Assembly (NCBI GenBank): GCA_046302815.1
Contig: JBKCHO010000054.1
Coordinates: 1 to 5,667, forward strand
DNA length: 5,667 bases
DNA from: JALRAP01 sp046302815
GTDB taxonomy: Bacteria; Bacteroidota; Bacteroidia; AKYH767-A; OLB10
Direction: 5' to 3'
In this document: piece after piece, positions 1 through 5,168 of the stretch
Position numbering within the stretch: position 1 is the first letter of the stretch
Layout: the number at the start of each line of letters is the position of its first letter
The notes under the pieces: generated by a model
Database searches by the model: none
What the model saw: the letters and a program-made list of their open reading frames with translations, nothing else
What the model was told of the DNA's origin: nothing
Translations under genes and position numbers: made by a program

Positions 1-582
1 GCTTACAATTTTATTAATCAACAAGGAATGGGCTTTGCCGTTTGGACGATAAATTCCAACAGTTCCGCTTTCGCGAGATTCCGCTATGACTTTCCAAACG
101 CCTGCTTGCAATTCCTTTTGTATCATCTCAATCCAGCGGGCAGGTCGTATAATAATACCCTCTTCCTTACTACCAACTTCTGAAATCACTGTAACATACT
201 TGCAGAGCTTTTGAATTAATTCACATTTATGATCATGATTCATTGTGATTGATCCGTCTGAAATCTCGGCATGGTCCAATTTATACTTTTCTAGCAGCCT
301 TAAATAGGAATCAAAATCATTGCGAATAATGAAGGCTTCAAGCAAAGTTCCGCCAAAATAAACTGGAATGCCAGCGCTTCTATACAAATCAATTTTTTCT
401 TTGAGATTGGGAGTTACAATGGAGCTTCCAAATCCGAACTTTACAATATCCGTGTAAGGTCCTTGCCCTTGGATAAAATCTTCGGTACCACGAATTCCAA
501 GACCTTTGTCCATGACCATGGTGATACCATTGGAACGGGGCTTTGCCGGCCGGTTTGGAAGATGGCTTAAATTAAAATTCAT
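1..582 (-). CDS. Phosphosulfolactate synthase (ComA) family protein, 3'-truncated by window edge
   Basis: The ComA family has a TIM-barrel fold; the characterised enzyme adds sulfite to phosphoenolpyruvate to give (R)-2-phospho-3-sulfolactate, the first step of archaeal coenzyme M synthesis. The 194 residues visible here are open to the window edge, against roughly 250 in the family, so about a fifth is missing. Conserved family blocks are visible in order: G19-T21 and D25-K26-G27, K48-F49-G50-F51-G52, Y75-F76-G77-G78-T79-L80 with E82, E106-I107-S108-D109-G110, S134-E135-V136-G137, and the strong signature E168-S169-R170-E171-S172-G173. The ATG (582-580) overlaps the TPR gene's TGA in an ATGA arrangement and has no Shine-Dalgarno sequence, so translation is probably coupled to the TPR gene. 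Family assignment is firm. The substrate in this bacterium is not known, since bacterial and plant (HSA32-like) relatives may not make coenzyme M precursors. The gene symbol is left blank for that reason. Confidence 0.88.
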   Translation of the reverse strand, partial: MNFNLSHLPNRPAKPRSNGITMVMDKGLGIRGTEDFIQGQGPYTDIVKFGFGSSIVTPNLKEKIDLYRSAGIPVYFGGTLLEAFIIRNDFDSYLRLLEKYKLDHAEISDGSITMNHDHKCELIQKLCKYVTVISEVGSKEEGIIIRPARWIEMIQKELQAGVWKVIAESRESGTVGIYRPNGKAHSLLINKIVS

Positions 583-2000
583 CTAAGGTCGCTTTTAGAG
601 GCGATCATTTTTATGATGTTGCGGTCGTTGCGCAAAGAAGGCATCAACTCGAAAATCATGATATAGTTGCGATCATCCCTTTCCAAAGCCATGCCTAGAA
701 AATCATAAGCTTCTTGGATTTTTCCAGCAGAATAAAGATTTACGGTTTGTCTGTACATCAATTCAGCGCAATGCGGATGCACATTGAGAGCATTGTAGGT
801 GGAGTTCACCGCCAAATCTGGATTGCCGGTTTCAGTTAAAAAATGTGCGTACGACAACCACGAATCGATATGGGAAGGGAATTCTTCTACCACTCGCTCG
901 TAAATGTCGCCTGCCTCTGAAATATTGCTTAAATTGAATTCGCAATCTGCAAGTAAAAGCCAGAACTCGGGATTGGTTGGATCCTTTTCTATAGCCTTTC
1001 TAATGTAGTGTATGGCCTCATACCAACGCTCCTCATATTCAAGGGTCAATGCTATTCCATACCAAGCTTGAGCCATGTCTGGAACAAGCTTCACTGCTTT
1101 CTTGTAATAGGTTCTGGCGTCATCCATCTTCTCGAGCTTTTCATAGCATTCCGCTATGTTGAAGTAGGTGATTCCGTCTGGATTGTAATATTCAAATGTC
1201 TGAATGTACTTACGAATAGCTTCATCATATTCTCCAAGCATGGCCAAAACATGGGCCTTGTCCAAATGGGCAGGAGCAAAATCATCTCTGATAAGGATGC
1301 AATAGTCAAAAGCATTTAAAGCTTCTTCAAGATTACCAAGTCTGCAATAAACGTCTCCCAAATTGTACCAAGCAGAGTGGGAGTATGGATCTTGATCGAT
1401 TAATCCTTTGAATATCTCCGCTCCTTCCCCAAGCCGACCCGAAAGGGCCAAGCAGGAGGTGAGTTCCTCCATGGCAAGTTCATAGTTAGGGTTGCGACTC
1501 AAGGCTTTTTTGAAAAAACTAATCGCCTTTGAATAATTCTGCATGTTCTGGTAGGTGATGGCCATAGAGAATAAAACCTCTTCACCGAATTCTGATAATG
1601 GAAGAGCGTTTTTAAAACACTCTAGAGCTTCATCGTATCGGGTCAACGAATTGTATATGTTACCTCTTACCATGAATAACTCTGGATCGTAAGGATTGAT
1701 TCTCTCAACTTTTTCCAGGGCCTCCAAAGCCTTACTATCGTTACCTGTTAGCGCCAATAAGTGGGCTTGTTTCAACAAAATTTCTGCCGAATTCGGATGA
1801 AGGCTGGAGGCATAGGAAGAGACCTCAGAAGCCTTGGCATATTCGCCCTTCTCCAAATAATGATCTAGTATTTTTATCAAAGCGTCTACATCAAAGAAAT
1901 AACGATCCTTGTTCCGAATCATTTCTTCGAACCGAGTGATGTGTATATTCAAACCATCACTTTGTCCATATTCACCAGTTAAATCATCATCTTCTTCCAT
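579..2000 (-). CDS. Cytoplasmic tetratricopeptide-repeat scaffold protein of unknown specific role
   Basis: This 473-residue protein is almost entirely tandem TPR helix pairs. About twelve 34-residue units can be followed from roughly residue 36 to 445, with typical W/Y-LG/A-Y...A...F/Y...AL...P spacing; clear examples are residues 104-137, 208-241, 310-343 and 344-377. The N-terminus is strongly acidic (MEEDDD), and there is no signal peptide, lipobox or membrane segment, so a soluble cytoplasmic protein-protein interaction scaffold is inferred. No enzymatic domain is visible. The ATG at 2000-1998 is the first plausible start and lies behind a TAACTTTG promoter element. The gene is divergent from recF and overlaps the downstream ComA-family gene by 4 bp. 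As I recall, similar TPR genes sit in this position in many flavobacterial genomes, which suggests a conserved role, but no specific function can be assigned. The C-terminal 28 residues (446-473) fall outside the repeats. Confidence 0.9.
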   Translation of the reverse strand: MEEDDDLTGEYGQSDGLNIHITRFEEMIRNKDRYFFDVDALIKILDHYLEKGEYAKASEVSSYASSLHPNSAEILLKQAHLLALTGNDSKALEALEKVERINPYDPELFMVRGNIYNSLTRYDEALECFKNALPLSEFGEEVLFSMAITYQNMQNYSKAISFFKKALSRNPNYELAMEELTSCLALSGRLGEGAEIFKGLIDQDPYSHSAWYNLGDVYCRLGNLEEALNAFDYCILIRDDFAPAHLDKAHVLAMLGEYDEAIRKYIQTFEYYNPDGITYFNIAECYEKLEKMDDARTYYKKAVKLVPDMAQAWYGIALTLEYEERWYEAIHYIRKAIEKDPTNPEFWLLLADCEFNLSNISEAGDIYERVVEEFPSHIDSWLSYAHFLTETGNPDLAVNSTYNALNVHPHCAELMYRQTVNLYSAGKIQEAYDFLGMALERDDRNYIMIFELMPSLRNDRNIIKMIASKSDLR

Positions 2001-2038
2001 AAAATCGCTTCTTAAATAGGTGGTAAACGCATTCTATA

Positions 2039-2046
2039 CAAAGTTA
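2039..2046 (-). promoter_or_regulatory. Bacteroidota-type -7 element for the TPR-comA-like operon
   Basis: Read on the minus strand this is TAACTTTG, an exact match to the Bacteroidota sigma-ABfr -7 consensus TAnnTTTG. It lies 38 bp upstream of the TPR gene's ATG, which would give a leader of about 30 nt. I see no convincing TTG -33 element at the usual 17-23 bp spacing, so the assignment rests on the -7 match and its position. Confidence 0.5.
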
Positions 2047-2083
2047 AGGAATTACGACCCCTCATGCTAGTCCTTTTTTCAAG

Positions 2084-2116
2084 TTATCCACATGGCCCTG
2101 TTATGAATGTGCATAT
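2084..2116. promoter_or_regulatory. Inverted pair of DnaA-box sequences upstream of recF
   Basis: TTATCCACA at 2084-2092 is a perfect consensus DnaA box (TTATNCACA) on the plus strand. TGTGCATAT at 2108-2116 is, on the minus strand, ATATGCACA, one mismatch from the consensus. The two are separated by 15 bp, and their inner edges form an inverted repeat, CACAT-N13-ATGTG (2089-2093 and 2107-2111). An A/T-rich stretch follows. In some bacteria recF is part of the origin-proximal dnaA-dnaN-recF cluster, so DnaA control of these divergent promoters, or an origin-proximal location, is possible. Neither dnaA nor dnaN is in the window. Two boxes are too few to call an origin. Confidence 0.45.
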
Positions 2117-2187
2117 TATTGTAAATGAGCATCTAAAGTCGTGAAACCGATAAGGAGTGATTCGATAAGTATCGTACTCATTTGAAC

Positions 2188-2195
2188 TAAATTTG
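2188..2195 (+). promoter_or_regulatory. Bacteroidota-type -7 element for recF
   Basis: TAAATTTG matches TAnnTTTG exactly and ends 8 bp before the recF ATG. Initiation about 6-7 bp downstream would give a transcript with almost no leader. The -33 region has no clear TTG; the nearest resemblance is TTCG at 2161-2164, so the promoter is a reasonable but unproven call. Confidence 0.45.
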
Positions 2196-2203
2196 CTCAC
2201 GAA

Positions 2204-3337
2204 ATGGTGCTTCGAAACATACAGCTTCTGAACTTTCGAAATTATCCGGAATTGAACCTTGATTTCTGTCAAGGATTGAACTATTTGACTGGATTAAATG
2301 GTACGGGTAAAACCAATCTTTTGGATGCCATTCACTATTTATCCATGACTCGAAGCTTTTTCCACTTATCCGATTCCCAGAGTATTAGCCACGGAGAAAA
2401 CGCAATGATGGTTAGGGGAGAATTTGAGAGCTCTGATGGTCCATCGGAAATGTCTTGTTCTGTAAGAACTGGCCACAAAAAGGTGTTCCTTTTCAACAAT
2501 AACGAATATGAACGCATGAGCGACCATGTTGGGGTATTTCCTTCAGTAGTGATATCACCTTCAGACTTAGAACTTGCCACTTCAGGCAGTGAATCACGCC
2601 GAAAGTTCATCGATGCCATCATTTCTCAATACGATCGAACCTATTTGGTGACATTGATAAGATATTCCGAAGTTTTGGCACAGCGAAATGCCCTGCTGAA
2701 GCAATTTGCCTTTAAGGGTCTTGCTGATTGGGGATTGATGTCCGTATGGGACGAACAATTACACGAAGCTTCGATTATCATCTCACAAAAAAGGCAAGAG
2801 TTTGTTTCATCTTTTAATCCTGTTTTTGCGGAAATGTATCATTCAATATCCGGTGGAAAGGAAAAGCCGGAATTGGAATATCTTCAAAATGTCGCTGGTG
2901 CTGGTTTGTTGACGAAGCTCGTGGATTCCAGATCTAAAGATTTGGATGTTCAGTACACAACCTCTGGATCACATAAAGATGACTTGGATTTCAGATTAAA
3001 TGGGTATCCACTCAAGAAATTCGCTTCTCAAGGTCAGTTAAAAACATTTGTTACAGCCATGAAACTCGCCCAGTACGATCTAATGGTGAGGCAATCTGCA
3101 AAGAAGCCCGTTCTATTATTGGATGAGGTTTTCGACAGAATGGACAACGATAGGGTTGATAGACTTCTGCAGGTCATAACCCAACCACCATTCAGTCAGG
3201 TTTTCCTAACTCATACAGACTATGGAAGAGTACAAGGAATCATGGATAGTAGCTCTATTGAATTCCTTATATTGCAGGTTATTGGTAACAAAGTGTTACC
3301 CATAAATTCTCAAGAACTTGCGAAATCAAAACGATAG
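2204..3337 (+). CDS. recF: RecF, DNA replication/repair SMC-like ATPase
   Basis: RecF binds gapped DNA and helps load RecA (with RecO and RecR) at stalled or damaged replication forks. At 377 residues it is the usual family length. The ABC/SMC-type ATPase landmarks are all present: an N-terminal strand rich in F-R-N-Y, Walker A G30-x4-G35-K36-T37-N38, the ABC signature S275-Q276-G277-Q278, Walker B L304-L305-L306-D307-E308, a D-loop-like segment near D314-R317, and the H-loop histidine H337 in a V-F-L-T-H-T-D block. A helical lid-like middle region fills about residues 110-240. The ATG at 2204 gives the expected N-terminus (V-L-R-N-I-x-L-x-N-F-R-N-Y) and has no Shine-Dalgarno sequence. The 3' end overlaps the DUF721 gene by 20 bp, so the two are probably co-transcribed. 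No key residue is missing. Confidence 0.97.
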   Translation: MVLRNIQLLNFRNYPELNLDFCQGLNYLTGLNGTGKTNLLDAIHYLSMTRSFFHLSDSQSISHGENAMMVRGEFESSDGPSEMSCSVRTGHKKVFLFNNNEYERMSDHVGVFPSVVISPSDLELATSGSESRRKFIDAIISQYDRTYLVTLIRYSEVLAQRNALLKQFAFKGLADWGLMSVWDEQLHEASIIISQKRQEFVSSFNPVFAEMYHSISGGKEKPELEYLQNVAGAGLLTKLVDSRSKDLDVQYTTSGSHKDDLDFRLNGYPLKKFASQGQLKTFVTAMKLAQYDLMVRQSAKKPVLLLDEVFDRMDNDRVDRLLQVITQPPFSQVFLTHTDYGRVQGIMDSSSIEFLILQVIGNKVLPINSQELAKSKR

Positions 3338-3608
3338 CAGTTTGGGTGATATCATCCGTCAATTGACGGAAGAATATCGGCTAAAGGATAAGCTGGACCA
3401 GGTATCCGTTCAGCGTATTTGGGAATCAGCACTTGGAACGGCCATCAGCCGCAATACAAAGGAGGTAACCTTCAAGAAAGGGGCTTTGAAAGTTAGAATA
3501 GCCTCTGCCTCCCTTCGACAGGAATTGGAAATAAGGAAAACGGAAATCATCGCAAAGCTCAATGAGGAGCTAGGCTCAGAATTGGTGAAAGAAATCTCTT
3601 TTTGTTGA
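3318..3608 (+). CDS. DUF721 (DciA-like) small protein, TTG start
   Basis: This 96-residue protein is essentially one DUF721 domain. DUF721 is the domain of DciA, the replicative-helicase (DnaB) loading protein in bacteria that lack DnaC/DnaI, so a role in replication is plausible but not shown here. Visible family features are an N-terminal S-L-G-D-I-I helix, W35-E36 in the R-I-W-E-S-A-L-G block, the L57-x-V59 strand, and S65-L66-R67-Q68-E69-L70 followed by a long C-terminal helix (about 71-87). The TTG at 3318, inside recF, is preferred because it gives the M-R-x-x-N-x-x-S-L-G start I recall for Bacteroidota homologues. The only other nearby option is TTG at 3342, which would remove that block. 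Overlap with recF suggests translational coupling. Short Bacteroidota DUF721 proteins lack the extended tails of some DciA proteins, so equivalence to DciA is an inference. Confidence 0.88.
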   Translation: MRNQNDSSLGDIIRQLTEEYRLKDKLDQVSVQRIWESALGTAISRNTKEVTFKKGALKVRIASASLRQELEIRKTEIIAKLNEELGSELVKEISFC

Positions 3609-3628
3609 ACTAGTATTGTTCAGTTTTT
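3605..3628 (+). terminator. Weak hairpin plus T-run at the end of the recF-DUF721 unit
   Basis: TGAAC (3606-3610) and GTTCA (3618-3622) form a perfect 5-bp stem with a 7-nt loop, extendable by a wobble pair at 3605/3623, and five T residues follow at 3625-3629. On the plus strand this resembles a minimal intrinsic terminator for recF-DUF721. On the minus strand no T-run follows the stem, so it would not stop ndk transcripts in the same way. The stem is short and only modestly GC-rich, so the call is tentative. It spans both stop codons. Confidence 0.3.
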
Positions 3629-4029
3629 GCGAAAAAGAAAGAACCTTCAATTAAGGCATTCGCATCACTGTCGGATCCATGTACGGCATTCGCATCAATT
3701 GATTTCGCAAAAAGGTTTCTTATGGTTCCAGGCTCCGCTTTAGCAGGATCGGTAGCTCCGATCAATTTTCTGAAATCTTCAACAGCGTTGTCCTTCTCCA
3801 AAATGGCCGCGATGATAGGACCAGATGACATGTATTTAACAAGCTCACCATAAAATGGCCTTTCCTTGTGCACCTCATAAAATCTTCCTGCGGTATCTTG
3901 AGTTAGATGGGTGTATTTCATAGCGACGATGCGAAATCCAGCACCGATAATCATGTCTAAAATCTTGCCTATGTGTCCGTTTTCAACGGCATCAGGCTTC
4001 AGCATTGTAAATGTTCTGTTGGTAGCCAC
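3610..4029 (-). CDS. ndk: Nucleoside diphosphate kinase, GTG start
   Basis: Ndk transfers the gamma phosphate of ATP to (d)NDPs through a phosphohistidine, balancing cytoplasmic (d)NTP pools. The 139 residues match the short bacterial family length. The catalytic histidine H117 sits in the signature N114-A-V-H117-G-S-D-S121. The nucleotide-binding residues K11, Y51, R57, T93, R104 and N114 are all present, as is the N-terminal T-F-x-M-L-K-P-D-A-V block. The start codon is GTG (4029-4027): no ATG lies upstream in the short leader, and the first in-frame ATG falls at residue 9, inside the conserved block. The leader is A-rich with no Shine-Dalgarno sequence. A good TTG/TAnnTTTG promoter lies just upstream. 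The gene is monocistronic here, converging on the DUF721 gene with one base between the stops and diverging from the nrnA-like gene. Confidence 0.97.
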   Translation of the reverse strand: MATNRTFTMLKPDAVENGHIGKILDMIIGAGFRIVAMKYTHLTQDTAGRFYEVHKERPFYGELVKYMSSGPIIAAILEKDNAVEDFRKLIGATDPAKAEPGTIRNLFAKSIDANAVHGSDSDANALIEGSFFFAKTEQY

Positions 4030-4052
4030 TTTTTAGTGTTTTTTTGGGAGTG

Positions 4053-4083
4053 CAAAGATACATATTTCTTAGACAATTTGCAA
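4053..4083 (-). promoter_or_regulatory. ndk promoter (TTG-N20-TATCTTTG)
   Basis: On the minus strand the -33 TTG (4083-4081) and the -7 TATCTTTG (4060-4053, an exact TAnnTTTG) are separated by 20 bp, which fits the Bacteroidota housekeeping promoter. The expected transcription start would give a leader of about 17-20 nt before the GTG of ndk. This is the best-formed promoter in the window. Confidence 0.7.
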
Positions 4084-4130
4084 TGGATGGCTGATTTGAA
4101 AATCAATCCCTTACTAAGGTCGCTTTTCGT

Positions 4131-4138
4131 TACTTTTA
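4131..4138 (+). promoter_or_regulatory. Possible -7 element for the nrnA-gldI unit, nearly leaderless
   Basis: TACTTTTA differs from TAnnTTTG only in the last base and ends 4 bp before the ATG at 4143. If used, transcription would start at or just inside the start codon region, giving a leaderless or near-leaderless mRNA. A TTA at 4111-4113 is at 17 bp spacing but is a poor -33 element. The whole divergent ndk/nrnA region is 113 bp. Confidence 0.35.
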
Positions 4139-4142
4139 CGCC

Positions 4143-5168
4143 ATGATTCCAATATTCCCCCATTCGGATCTAGAAAAGTTAAAACATTTTCTTAGTCAAC
4201 CTCGCGATCTTGTGGTAACTACCCACCATAGACCTGATGGTGATGCTATGGGATCATCATTGGCATTGGGATTGTTTCTGGAAAAGAGAGGACACAGGGT
4301 TTCGGTGGTAACACCAAGTGACTATCCTGATTTTCTTAAATGGATACCTGGACAACATTTGGTATTGAATGCCGAGTTCGATCCCGAAAAGGCAAAGGAT
4401 TCTATCTTGAAAGCTGATGGATTATTTTGTTTGGATTTTAACACACCCTCCCGGACGGAAAAACTGGCAAACTTTTTAGTTGAAACAAAGGCTGTGAAAA
4501 TCATGGTTGACCATCATCTAGATCCAGCACCGTTTTGTGATATCACTTTTTCTTACAATCAATCTTGTGCAACAAGTGAACTCATTTACCATGTGCTTCT
4601 TCAACTTGGAGGATCTGAACCGTTTGACCGAGGAATTTCTGCTTGCATCTATACTGGAATCATGACCGACACAGGTTCTTTTCGTTTTGCATCTATGAGC
4701 TCCGACACCCATCGGATCATTGCTCATTTGATGGAGTGCGGTGTTTCAAACCACGAAATCCATGAGGAGGTCTATGATAATTTTTCCATTGATCGTACCC
4801 GATTCTTAGGTTATTGCATAAATGAAAAACTGACCGTTTTACCAGAATACAGGGCAGCATACATAGCAATTTCGAATGATGAATTAGAAAAATTCAACCA
4901 TTCTCCCGGAGATACAGAAGGTGTTGTAAACTTTGCACTTGGTATCAAAGGAATACGGTTGGCCGCTTTCTTTTGCGAAAGAGACGGCATGGTTAAAATA
5001 TCTTTCAGATCCAAAGGAGACTTTTCGGTTAAGGAGATGGCCTCCTTGCATTTTTCAGGTGGTGGACATGCCAATGCCGCAGGTGGACGAAGTCTGGAAG
5101 GTTTGGAGTCTGCTGTACAAAAGTTCCTGGAAGTCTTACCATCCTATAGTGAAAGATTGAATCCATGA
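4143..5168 (+). CDS. nrnA: DHH/DHHA1 phosphoesterase, NrnA-type oligoribonuclease / pAp phosphatase
   Basis: NrnA-type enzymes are cytoplasmic metal-dependent phosphoesterases that degrade 2-5 nt nanoRNAs and often dephosphorylate 3'-phosphoadenosine 5'-phosphate. The 341 residues match the usual length. The N-terminal DHH domain shows motif I H28-x2-P31-D32-x-D34-A-M-G37-S38, motif II D98 in C-L-D-F-N, motif III D123-H124-H125 and motif IV D176 in T-G-I-M-T-D-T-G-S-F. The C-terminal DHHA1 domain carries G306-G-G-H309-A-N-A-A-G-G315, which binds substrate. All metal ligands are present, so the protein should be active. The ATG at 4143 begins just before the first helix. The gene ends in an ATGA overlap with the gldI-like gene, so the two are an operon. 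Family assignment is firm; whether nanoRNA, pAp or a cyclic-dinucleotide product is the main substrate cannot be read from the sequence. Confidence 0.92.
   Translation: MIPIFPHSDLEKLKHFLSQPRDLVVTTHHRPDGDAMGSSLALGLFLEKRGHRVSVVTPSDYPDFLKWIPGQHLVLNAEFDPEKAKDSILKADGLFCLDFNTPSRTEKLANFLVETKAVKIMVDHHLDPAPFCDITFSYNQSCATSELIYHVLLQLGGSEPFDRGISACIYTGIMTDTGSFRFASMSSDTHRIIAHLMECGVSNHEIHEEVYDNFSIDRTRFLGYCINEKLTVLPEYRAAYIAISNDELEKFNHSPGDTEGVVNFALGIKGIRLAAFFCERDGMVKISFRSKGDFSVKEMASLHFSGGGHANAAGGRSLEGLESAVQKFLEVLPSYSERLNP

Noticed and set aside
1008..1319. A 103-residue plus-strand reading frame inside the TPR gene.
   Set aside because: It is antisense to the strongly patterned TPR repeats and shows no domain; its hydrophobic look comes from the complement of the repeats.
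2001..2203. A complete chromosomal replication origin.
   Set aside because: Only one perfect and one imperfect DnaA box are seen, there is no cluster, no clear long unwinding element, and dnaA/dnaN are not in the window; DnaA-linked regulation is the more modest reading.
2084..2272. A 62-residue minus-strand reading frame across the recF promoter region and the recF 5' end.
   Set aside because: It covers the complement of the recF N-terminus, has no recognisable domain and no supporting start context; it is most simply a shadow of recF.
3342..3344. The alternative TTG at 3342 as the DUF721 start, which would remove the overlap with recF.
   Set aside because: It would drop the M-R-x-x-N-x-x-S block that I recall as conserved in Bacteroidota homologues, so 3318 is preferred.
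583..4127. A 14-bp identical string, CTAAGGTCGCTTTT, at 583-596 and 4114-4127.
   Set aside because: The first copy encodes the C-terminus of the TPR protein on the minus strand and the second is intergenic; the chance expectation in a window this size is low but not negligible (about 0.06-0.1), and no longer flanking similarity or mobile-element feature is seen.
4811..5160. Overlapping frames on both strands inside the nrnA-like gene (also 4322-4504 and 4518-4727).
   Set aside because: All lie within a complete DHH/DHHA1 coding sequence with every motif intact; none has its own start context or a recognisable family.
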